NCBI GenBank assembly: GCA_023436025.1
Contig: JAEZKX010000088.1
Location: forward strand, 1 to 5,966
Direction of reading: 5' to 3'
DNA from: Pseudomonadota bacterium
Lineage (GTDB): Bacteria; Pseudomonadota; Gammaproteobacteria; Burkholderiales; Burkholderiaceae_C
DNA: 5,966 nucleotides
Numbering within the stretch: the stretch's first letter is position 1; every line of letters starts with the position of its first letter. The notes beneath the pieces are model-generated. The model was not told the DNA's origin. It made no database searches and saw only the letters and a program-made list of their open reading frames with translations. A program made the translations under genes and the position numbers. Below are positions 1-5,966 of the stretch, piece after piece.

Positions 1-98
1 CGCCCGCCCCGCGCGGCGGCGCCTCCGGCAGGAAGTAGCCGCGTCGCCCCCGGTGCCCTGGCACTGCGGGGCACCAGCTGCGCAGCCGCGTCGGCGAC

Positions 99-131
99 AA
101 AAAAAGGTGCGCCCGCTTTCGCGGGCACACC
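99..131 (-). terminator. Intrinsic terminator of the FtsH-like gene
   Basis: Read on the - strand, arms at 121-131 and 106-116 form an 11-bp stem (ten Watson-Crick pairs and one G.U pair) closed by a GAAA tetraloop (117-120) and followed directly by seven T residues (99-105). It lies 12 bases past the TAG stop of the protease gene, the expected place for its transcription end. On the + strand the stem is not followed by a T-run, so it should work in one direction only. Confidence 0.92.
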
Positions 132-143
132 CTGGCCGGCCGC

Positions 144-2300
144 CTAGGCCGCGGCGTCGGGCGCCGGCAGCTGCGCGATTGCGCCGTTGAGGCCCACCTT
201 GGAGTCGAAGCTGAAGCAGGCCGCCTCGAACGCGCGGATCTCGAACAGCGCTTCCTTCAGGCTCATCTCGCCCGCTTCCATCAGCTTGCCGGCCAGGTGC
301 TCGGTCAGGGGCTTCAGGCGCGCCAGCGTGGCCTTGGTCTCGCCGTAGAGGCGCTCGCTCTGCGACTCCATGATGGAGCGCGTTTCCTCGTCGACCGAGC
401 GGTTGCTGCCTTCGTTGAGCGCGCCGAAGTTCAGGCGCGTCTTGCGGTACATGCCCATTTCGGCCACCGCGTGGTGCAGCAGCTTGGTGACGCGCGTGAT
501 GTCGTTGTGGGCGCCGTTGGTGGTGCCTTCCTCGCCGAAGAACAGCTCCTCGTTGGCCATGCCGCCCAGCAGCACGCGCACGTCGTGCTCGATGTCGGCC
601 TTGGTCTTCAGCAGGTTGGAGCCCTGCTTGTGGAAGACGAAGCCCAGCGCGTTGTTGCGCGGGTTGGCCTTGAGCGAGATCTTGATGGTCTTCATCTCGC
701 CCAGGATCTTCTCCCAGTCGCCGCCGGCCTTCTTGCGCTCCAGCTCGAAGTCCACCAGGAAGTGGCCCCACTCGTGGACCGCGATGATGCGACGGTCGCG
801 CTCGCGCTCCTTGGTGGTGTTGGTGTTGACGTTGCCCACCAGCACGCGCTCGGCGGCGCCCATCAGGGTTTCGGCGTCGATCAGCTCGCCAGCCTGCACC
901 GCGGTGATGCCGGCCTGGTTGACGATGGTCTCCAGGTCGGCCGGGCTGCGGCCTTCGGTGATCTCGGTGATGTGGCGCAGGTCGAGGTCGGGCGCGACCT
1001 TGTCGGCGCGCTGCTCGAGGTAGTGCTCGATGATGGCGCGGCGCTCTTCCTTGTTGGGCAGGCGGAAGTCCACCTTCATCTGGAAGCGGCGCAGCATGGC
1101 CTCGTCCATCTGCATGGACTCGCTGTTGAAGTTGGAGGCGACGATCCAGATGATCTCGGCTTCCTGCCTGGTGCGCACGCCGTCGAGGATGGCCAGCAGC
1201 ATGTTCTGCGTGTCGTCGTCGAACTTGCGGTGGCCGCCGCGCTTCATGAACAGGTCCTGCGCCTCGTCCAGGAACACGATGCAGCGCTTGCGGCGCTTGG
1301 CCATGGAGGCGATGCGCGCCAGCGTGTTGGAGCCGCCGGCCACGTAGCCGGTCTCGAGGTTGGCCGCCGAATGGAACAGGATCGGCAGGTTCAGCTCCTT
1401 GGCCAGGTAGCTGGCGAGCTTGGTCTTGCCGGTGCCCGCGGGGCCGCTGAACATCACGTTGAAGGGCTTGGTGATGCCGTATTCGGCGTACTCGGCGCGC
1501 CGGTCGTACTGGTCCTTGATCTGGCGCACCTCGGCCTTGATGTCGTCCATGCCGACCAGGTCGTCGATGGAGCCCTGGACCTGCCCGGGTTCGATGAAGC
1601 GCAGCGACTTGAACTGGCCCTTGAGATGGAAGGCCAGGAAGCCAAGCAGACCCAGCGTCAGCGCGGCCGACAGCGCGCCGCTCACGCCCGCCTTCCAGCC
1701 GTCCTTCTCGGACTGCGGGCGGGCGCCGGAGAAGCGCTCATCGAGCTTTTCCAGCACCGCGGCGCTGGCGGGCGACAGCTCCGAACGCGGGATGAACACC
1801 AGCTTGCTGCCCCAGGGCGCGTTGACGGCCTTGTCGGTGAAGATCTGGGTCTCCATGTCGCTGGGGTAGTAGGCGTACTGCCGCCCCTCGGACTGGATCA
1901 GCACGATGCGTTCGGACACGTTCCACAGCAGCGGCTTGTAGATGACGGTGATGCGTTCGACCGGCCTGGCTTCGAGGAAGCCGAGCACGGAGCCGGTGCC
2001 GAACACGACGGGCAGCTTCTCGTCCAGCGTCCACATGGCGTCGGCGCCGGTCGCAGCGGCCATGGCCTTGACCTGTTCGGCCACGGCCGCCTGGCGCTGC
2101 CAGAGCACGAAGGAATAGCTGCCGGTGACGGGGATCAGGATGGCGACGGCGATGAGCATCGCCTTCACTGCGGTCGACTGGATGGTGAACCAGTCCTGGA
2201 AGCGACTGGCGAGTTTCTTCACGGCGGGCCAGGGGCTGCGGCGGGGAGCCGCATCGCCGCTGCCCTCTCCGGGGTCCTGGGTGGTGGAAAGATCGGACAT
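144..2300 (-). CDS. Membrane-anchored AAA+ zinc metalloprotease, divergent FtsH-like (M41)
   Basis: The 718-residue product resembles FtsH, which uses ATP to extract and degrade membrane and soluble proteins. Hydrophobic segments at about 45-67 and 205-226 flank a probable periplasmic domain of about 137 residues, larger than the roughly 70 of E. coli FtsH. The AAA+ module has Walker A GPAGTGKT (286-293), a likely pore loop GYVAGG (318-323), Walker B ending D345-E346, sensor-1 N390 and a sensor-2-like GRSPADL (450-456). The protease part has HEWGH (509-513), matching the M41 HExGH zinc motif, and D600 in AHND, matching the third zinc ligand of FtsH. The second region of homology is atypical: LRRFQMK replaces LRPGRFDR. 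An upstream ATG at 2348 is possible, but the ATG at 2300 has AGGAGG six bases before it and was chosen. It is probably a paralogue with its own substrates, not the housekeeping ftsH; that is inference. Confidence 0.9.
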   Translation of the reverse strand: MSDLSTTQDPGEGSGDAAPRRSPWPAVKKLASRFQDWFTIQSTAVKAMLIAVAILIPVTGSYSFVLWQRQAAVAEQVKAMAAATGADAMWTLDEKLPVVFGTGSVLGFLEARPVERITVIYKPLLWNVSERIVLIQSEGRQYAYYPSDMETQIFTDKAVNAPWGSKLVFIPRSELSPASAAVLEKLDERFSGARPQSEKDGWKAGVSGALSAALTLGLLGFLAFHLKGQFKSLRFIEPGQVQGSIDDLVGMDDIKAEVRQIKDQYDRRAEYAEYGITKPFNVMFSGPAGTGKTKLASYLAKELNLPILFHSAANLETGYVAGGSNTLARIASMAKRRKRCIVFLDEAQDLFMKRGGHRKFDDDTQNMLLAILDGVRTRQEAEIIWIVASNFNSESMQMDEAMLRRFQMKVDFRLPNKEERRAIIEHYLEQRADKVAPDLDLRHITEITEGRSPADLETIVNQAGITAVQAGELIDAETLMGAAERVLVGNVNTNTTKERERDRRIIAVHEWGHFLVDFELERKKAGGDWEKILGEMKTIKISLKANPRNNALGFVFHKQGSNLLKTKADIEHDVRVLLGGMANEELFFGEEGTTNGAHNDITRVTKLLHHAVAEMGMYRKTRLNFGALNEGSNRSVDEETRSIMESQSERLYGETKATLARLKPLTEHLAGKLMEAGEMSLKEALFEIRAFEAACFSFDSKVGLNGAIAQLPAPDAAA

Positions 2301-2306
2301 GGTGTT

Positions 2307-2312
2307 CCTCCT
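2307..2312 (-). promoter_or_regulatory. Ribosome-binding site deciding the protease start
   Basis: On the - strand this is a perfect AGGAGG, six bases before the ATG at 2300. It favours that start over the in-frame ATG at 2348, which would add 16 arginine-rich residues with no family resemblance. Confidence 0.9.
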
Positions 2313-2361
2313 GGTGCGGCCGCGACACGGGATGTCGGGGCAGCGCAAAAAGCGTCAGAGC

Positions 2362-2393
2362 GCCCTGCTGGACAGGGCCACTCTTGTCAGAGT
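2362..2393 (-). repeat. Two adjacent small inverted repeats in the protease leader
   Basis: GCCCTG (2362-2367) pairs with CAGGGC (2373-2378) around a 5-base loop. ACTCT (2380-2384) pairs with AGAGT (2389-2393) around a 4-base loop. If the protease mRNA starts upstream of them, both would fold in its 5' leader. No T-run follows on the - strand, so neither is an obvious terminator. A role is unproven. Confidence 0.35.
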
Positions 2394-2459
2394 CATCCTA
2401 CAGAAAGGGTTCCCCAGTCGCAGTCGAAAAAACGGGTACCAGCGGGGCTGGAATTCTGC

Positions 2460-2476
2460 TCGTGAAAAATTCACGA
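2460..2476. promoter_or_regulatory. Perfect 7+3+7 inverted repeat, candidate operator
   Basis: TCGTGAAAAATTCACGA is a perfect inverted repeat: 7-bp arms around AAA. It sits 160 bp upstream of the protease start and 226 bp upstream of the dehydratase start. The size and symmetry fit a dimeric regulator. It resembles the GTGA/TCAC halves of CRP-family sites, but the gap between those halves is 5 rather than 6 bases, so I do not assign a regulator. Confidence 0.45.
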
Positions 2477-2511
2477 AACGCCCCCTCGCCCTTGCGCCGC
2501 CGCGCTGGTGT

Positions 2512-2630
2512 CCCGCTGCAGCGGGGGAACCCGGCACGCCTCGTGCAATCAGAGGTAGTGAGCCGGGTTCTTTTCAAGTTTCTTTCCCGGCTACTTGTCC
2601 CCCTGGTGCGCAAGCCCTGGGGGATTTTTT
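2512..2630 (+). ncRNA. Candidate small RNA or attenuated leader ahead of the dehydratase
   Basis: Three structures lie in a row. A 14-bp palindrome, CCCGCTGCAGCGGG (2512-2525), comes first. A perfect 9-bp stem follows, GAACCCGGC (2527-2535) with GCCGGGTTC (2562-2570), whose 26-base interior holds a possible CCTC/GAGG pairing. The third is the terminator hairpin at 2598-2624 with its T-run. AGCCGGG (2561-2567) can instead pair with CCCGGCT (2586-2592), giving a mutually exclusive fold. A terminator just 72 bases before a divergent gene has no upstream coding gene to end, which argues for a short transcript here. No promoter or known riboswitch class was recognised, and the 5' end is a guess. 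Confidence 0.35.
2598..2630 (+). terminator. Intrinsic terminator upstream of the dehydratase gene
   Basis: TCCCCC (2598-2603) pairs with GGGGGA (2619-2624). Inside are a T.T mismatch, two G-C pairs, a bulged T and two further G-C pairs closed by a GCAA tetraloop (2610-2613). Six T residues follow at 2625-2630. The form is that of a rho-independent terminator on the + strand. It would block read-through into the dehydratase, or end a small RNA. Confidence 0.65.
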
Positions 2631-2686
2631 ATGGCCGCGCGCACCGACGCCACCCGCCACACGGAGGATGGCAACGCCGCCGCTGC

Positions 2687-2697
2687 GCCCACAATGC
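2687..2697 (+). promoter_or_regulatory. Possible -10 region giving a leaderless dehydratase mRNA
   Basis: GCCCACAATGC contains CACAAT (2690-2695), four of six matches to the sigma-70 -10 box, ending six bases before the dehydratase ATG. Transcription would then begin at or near that ATG, which would explain why no ribosome-binding site is visible. The same 11 bases recur at 5055-5065. No matching -35 box is seen, so this is tentative. Confidence 0.3.
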
Positions 2698-2701
2698 CGA
2701 G

Positions 2702-4432
<1,731 letters not shown>

Positions 4433-4469
4433 GGCGCGCCCCGGGGACGGCCGCGCTGGCATGCGGATC

Positions 4470-4569
4470 GTCGCGCAAGCTACGCGCAGGTCGCAAAAGA
4501 TACGAATCGAGGGCTTTTACGCCCTTCTCTTGCGACTGTTGCGCCACCCTTGCGACTTTTGCGACGTGC
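4470..4569. repeat. Two sets of 20-bp-phased imperfect repeats (TTGCG/CGCAA cluster)
   Basis: GTCGCnnAAGnTACG occurs at 4470-4484 and again at 4490-4504, exactly 20 bp on. After a spacer, TTGCGAC or TTGCGCC occurs at 4530, 4539, 4550 and 4559, forming a 20-bp imperfect tandem repeat (4530-4549 and 4550-4569, 15 of 20 identical). The first pair carries CGCAA and the second set TTGCG, so the two sets face each other. A 20-bp period is about two helical turns, as expected for a protein binding one face of the DNA. No binding protein can be named. Confidence 0.6.
4510..4530 (+). terminator. Weak hairpin, possible end of the dehydratase transcript
   Basis: AGGGC (4510-4514) pairs with GCCCT (4521-4525) around TTTTAC, followed by the pyrimidine run TCTCT. 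The short stem and interrupted T-run make it a poor intrinsic terminator. It sits between the two phased repeat sets and may instead be part of that structure. Confidence 0.25.
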
Positions 4570-4628
4570 CGGCCCGCCAGGCGTTCCGCCCGCAAGATTT
4601 GCCTCATCTTCCCTGTGTAGGACCGCGC

Positions 4629-4681
4629 CGCAAGTGTGTAACAGCGCCCGGATGCGCGCTTTTTCGCAGCGCACACTTGCG
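4629..4681 (+). repeat. 10-bp inverted repeat enclosing an inner hairpin
   Basis: CGCAAGTGTG (4629-4638) is perfectly complementary to CACACTTGCG (4672-4681) across 33 bases. Inside, TGCGC (4653-4657) pairs with GCGCA (4669-4673), extended by GC/GC with one bulged A, around TTTTTC. The inner and outer stems share bases 4672-4673, so they compete. The structure ends 15 bases before the ribosome-binding site of the next gene and could act in its leader or as an operator. Confidence 0.5.
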
Positions 4682-4696
4682 CCTCGCGCAGTTTGC

Positions 4697-4702
4697 AGGG
4701 AG
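4697..4702 (+). promoter_or_regulatory. Ribosome-binding site of the 108-residue protein
   Basis: AGGGAG lies seven bases before the ATG at 4710. It fixes the start inside a longer open frame that runs back through the dehydratase gene and the gap. Confidence 0.75.
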
Positions 4703-4709
4703 CAGTCGC

Positions 4710-5036
4710 ATGGAAAAGGTCTGGGGACCGCTGAACGGGTTCTACGTCGCGGCATATGCCGCGCCGGTGGGTGACGGCTCGCGGTTCTGCAGCTATGCCA
4801 AGGTGTGCTGGAGCCGTCCCGAGAGCTACTGGGAAGCCGATTGCGCGTTCAAGCTCTTCGGCGGCGAGTACCACAGCACGCTCGAAGGCGCGCTTGGCGC
4901 CGCGGCGCTGTCGGCCCGCAACGAGCTGGCCCTGCTGCCGCCGGGTGCGCGCACGCTGGTCGAGCAGCGGCAGCGCGCCCGCCAACCCATTCCGCGGCTG
5001 TTCCTCGCATCCTTCTTCCGCCATCGCCTGGCCTGA
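4710..5036 (+). CDS. Unrecognised 108-residue protein
   Basis: I do not recognise the family. The product is 108 residues, with no signal peptide and no clear membrane segment, so it is probably cytoplasmic. Its first half is rich in aromatics (NGFYVAAYAAPV at 9-20; YAKVCW at 29-34; SYWEADCAFKLF at 39-50) and has three cysteines (27, 33, 45). Residues 56-73 look like an alanine-rich amphipathic helix, and the C-terminus is basic and arginine-rich. The aromatic half suggests a compact beta-rich fold; that is inference. Coding is supported by a good ribosome-binding site, a sensible composition and the lack of an equally credible competing frame. It stands alone, 277 bp after the dehydratase and 88 bp before the J-domain gene, behind the repeat-rich gap. 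Confidence 0.72.
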   Translation: MEKVWGPLNGFYVAAYAAPVGDGSRFCSYAKVCWSRPESYWEADCAFKLFGGEYHSTLEGALGAAALSARNELALLPPGARTLVEQRQRARQPIPRLFLASFFRHRLA

Positions 5037-5042
5037 GCACGG

Positions 5043-5062
5043 TTGTGGCGCGTTGCCCACAA
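5043..5062. repeat. Small inverted repeat after the 108-residue gene
   Basis: TTGTGG (5043-5048) is complementary to CCACAA (5057-5062) across eight bases, starting six bases past the upstream stop codon. No T-run follows, so it is a weak terminator candidate at best. Its right arm overlaps the GCCCACAATGC motif. Confidence 0.3.
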
Positions 5063-5065
5063 TGC
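5055..5065 (+). promoter_or_regulatory. Second GCCCACAATGC motif, possible -10 region for the J-domain gene
   Basis: The 11 bases are identical to those ahead of the dehydratase start (2687-2697). CACAAT would be the -10 box, placing transcription start near 5070 and a leader of about 55 bases before the ATG at 5125. No -35 box is seen. Confidence 0.28.
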
Positions 5066-5106
5066 GCGCCCGGATCCGCGCGCGGCGCTGGACACAACGC
5101 CGCGCA

Positions 5107-5123
5107 GCTATGACATTCATAGC
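5107..5123. repeat. Perfect 7+3+7 inverted repeat touching the J-domain start
   Basis: GCTATGA (5107-5113) and TCATAGC (5117-5123) flank CAT, ending one base before the ATG at 5125. From memory, short palindromes of the GCTAT...ATAGC type are frequent between genes in Comamonadaceae genomes, and this may be one. It could also fold over the start codon of the mRNA. Confidence 0.5.
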
Positions 5124-5124
5124 G

Positions 5125-5583
5125 ATGTCCGAACCGGTGGCCACCTACTACGACGTGCTCCAGGTGGAGCGCGGGGCGACGCCCGAGCACGTACGCGCGG
5201 CGTGGCGCCGCCTGGCCCGCCAGTACCACCCCGACCGCGTGCCGGGCAACGCCCAAGCGGCGCGCGCCATGGCCGCGATCAACGTGGCCTACGACGTGCT
5301 TTCCGATCCGCAACGCCGTGCCGAACACGACCTGTGGATCCGCCGCGCCGAACGCGTCGCGGCGCCCCTGCCGGCTTCACCACCGCCCACCAGCCTCTGG
5401 GCCTTCGTCCACCCGGCGACCCACTGGGCCTGGTACCTGCTCGGCGGCACCTTGCTGTTCGTGCTGGGCACGGTCGCGACGGCGCTCTACCTGACATCCA
5501 TGCCCGCCCGCACGGCCGTGGCCGCTGCGGACGCCTGCGCTCCCGGCAGGCTGGCGGAGGATGCACGCTGCGCGCGCCGCTGA
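5125..5583 (+). CDS. Short membrane-anchored J-domain protein
   Basis: The 152-residue product begins with a J domain (about 7-70): YYDVLQV at 8-14, a basic helix II ending in the HPD motif (35-37), and AYDVLSDPQRR at 55-65. HPD is the element that triggers ATP hydrolysis by Hsp70/DnaK partners. After a proline-rich linker (81-90) comes one hydrophobic segment (about 101-123), then a short tail with two cysteines (138, 149). There are no G/F-rich, zinc-finger or C-terminal substrate domains, so this is not canonical DnaJ. The J domain is probably cytoplasmic on a membrane anchor, recruiting DnaK there; the client is unknown. The start is uncertain: an ATG at 5110 adds five residues. I prefer 5125 because 5110 lies inside a perfect inverted repeat; neither has a clear ribosome-binding site. 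Confidence 0.88.
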   Translation: MSEPVATYYDVLQVERGATPEHVRAAWRRLARQYHPDRVPGNAQAARAMAAINVAYDVLSDPQRRAEHDLWIRRAERVAAPLPASPPPTSLWAFVHPATHWAWYLLGGTLLFVLGTVATALYLTSMPARTAVAAADACAPGRLAEDARCARR

Positions 5584-5684
5584 CGACGCCCGCGCACCGC
5601 TCGCCAGACGACGCCGACTGGCAATGCCGTCCACGGACGATGGCCGCCATGGTTGAATGACCGCACCCTGAGGACGTATCCCAC

Positions 5685-5690
5685 AAGGAG
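5685..5690 (+). promoter_or_regulatory. Ribosome-binding site of the proline-rich protein
   Basis: AAGGAG lies six bases before the ATG at 5697, close to ideal spacing. It is the best evidence that the following open frame, cut by the window edge, is a real gene. Confidence 0.85.
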
Positions 5691-5696
5691 CGTTCC

Positions 5697-5966
5697 ATGA
5701 TTCGCAAGACCGTGATCGCGGCGGCCCTCGGCGCCGCCTCGCTGATCAGCCTGGCCACGGCCGTGCAGGCGGCGCCGGCCGTCGTCGCCACCGATCCCAA
5801 TGGCTACGTGCTGCAGGCGCCCCCGCCGCCCCTGGCGCCTCCTCCTCCCGGCGTACGACCGCCTCCGCCTCCCATGGCACCCCCTCCCCCTGGCGTGCGT
5901 CCGCCCCCGCCTCCCATGGCGCCCCCCGGCCCCGGCTACGCCATGCCGCCCCCGCCGCCGCCCGTC
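5697..5966 (+). CDS. Secreted proline-rich repeat protein, 3' end outside window
   Basis: Ninety residues are visible and the frame is still open at the window edge. Residues 1-25 are a typical Sec signal peptide: MIRK, a hydrophobic core, then VQA before the predicted cut ahead of A26-P27. The mature part is dominated by proline. APPPPGVRPPPPPM appears twice in tandem (47-60 and 61-74), followed by a degenerate third unit (75 onward, with GPGYAM). An extended polyproline stretch in the periplasm or envelope is expected, often a linker or wall-spanning spacer ahead of a folded domain that would lie beyond the window. No lipobox cysteine is present, so it is not a lipoprotein. The function cannot be assigned from this part. 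A clear ribosome-binding site and a 113-bp gap separate it from the J-domain gene, so it may have its own promoter. Confidence 0.85.
   Translation, partial: MIRKTVIAAALGAASLISLATAVQAAPAVVATDPNGYVLQAPPPPLAPPPPGVRPPPPPMAPPPPGVRPPPPPMAPPGPGYAMPPPPPPV
5835..5966 (+). repeat. 42-bp tandem coding repeat
   Basis: Two 42-bp units (5835-5876 and 5877-5918) encode the same 14 residues, and a diverged third begins at 5919 and reaches the window edge. The two full units differ mainly at third codon positions, for example GTACGA against GTGCGT for Val-Arg. This points to selection on the peptide rather than very recent duplication. Confidence 0.85.

Larger units (their letters stand above)
2301..2701. 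other. Divergent intergenic region between protease and dehydratase genes
   Basis: This 401-bp gap separates divergently transcribed genes and must hold promoters for both. I see no convincing sigma-70 -35/-10 pair on either strand. From left to right it contains the protease ribosome-binding site, two small inverted repeats in the probable protease leader (2362-2378 and 2380-2393), a 7+3+7 inverted repeat at 2460-2476, a chain of hairpins from 2512, and a + strand intrinsic terminator ending at 2630. Frames through the gap stay open by chance but give arginine- and proline-rich sequence unlike a real protein. Confidence 0.8.

Noticed and set aside
1..98. Possible tail or start of a neighbouring gene
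   Set aside because: Some frames are open but too short and proline/arginine-rich to judge. No start with a ribosome-binding site and no recognisable motif.
2384..2412. -35-like TTGTCA on the + strand for the putative RNA
   Set aside because: There is a 5/6 match to TTGACA, but the bases 17-18 downstream are GGGTTC-like with no -10 resemblance.
297..2465. Long + strand open frame of 722 codons opposite the protease gene
   Set aside because: It is a shadow of the GC-rich - strand gene: the translation is low-complexity (Leu, Ala, Gly, Val, His rich), with no motifs and no ribosome-binding site, while the opposite strand has intact protease motifs.
2384..2701. N-terminal extension of the dehydratase from TTG 2384 or GTG 2558
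   Set aside because: The added residues are basic and unlike the family, and would be read through a strong terminator. The family N-terminus begins directly after ATG 2702.
4530..4565. CRISPR-like array of TTGCGAC units
   Set aside because: Units are 7 bases with 2-4 base gaps, far too short for CRISPR repeats and spacers, and no cas genes are present.
5653..5682. Promoter TTGAAT-N18-TATCCC ahead of the proline-rich gene
   Set aside because: Only 4/6 and 3/6 matches, and the implied start would fall within or next to the ribosome-binding site.

Overview
The window is GC-rich throughout, with strong G/C preference at third codon positions. Protein families and spacing suggest a betaproteobacterium of the Burkholderiales, probably the Comamonadaceae (Ramlibacter/Variovorax type). 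That placement is an inference from style and recalled relatives; no search was possible.

Layout. Positions 1-98 hold nothing I can assign. A strong intrinsic terminator (99-131, - strand) ends a large - strand gene (144-2300) for a membrane-anchored AAA+ zinc metalloprotease related to FtsH, with intact Walker and zinc-site motifs but an atypical arginine-finger region. A 401-bp divergent intergenic region (2301-2701) follows. It contains a 17-bp inverted repeat and a run of hairpins ending in a convincing + strand terminator, suggesting a small RNA or an attenuated leader. Then come four + strand genes: an IlvD/Edd-family [2Fe-2S] dehydratase, probably for a sugar acid (2702-4432); an unrecognised 108-residue protein (4710-5036); a short membrane-anchored J-domain protein (5125-5583); and a secreted proline-rich protein cut by the window edge (5697-5966).

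The 277-bp gap between the dehydratase and the 108-residue gene is not bland. It has two sets of 20-bp-phased imperfect repeats built on TTGCG/CGCAA, and a 10-bp inverted repeat spanning 53 bp just ahead of a ribosome-binding site.

How the genes relate. The four + strand genes are separated by 88-277 bp, so they need not form one operon, and no shared pathway is evident. The protease and the J-domain protein could both serve protein quality control, but nothing ties them together beyond proximity. The most unusual material is in the non-coding gaps; the coding genes are variants of known families apart from the 108-residue protein.
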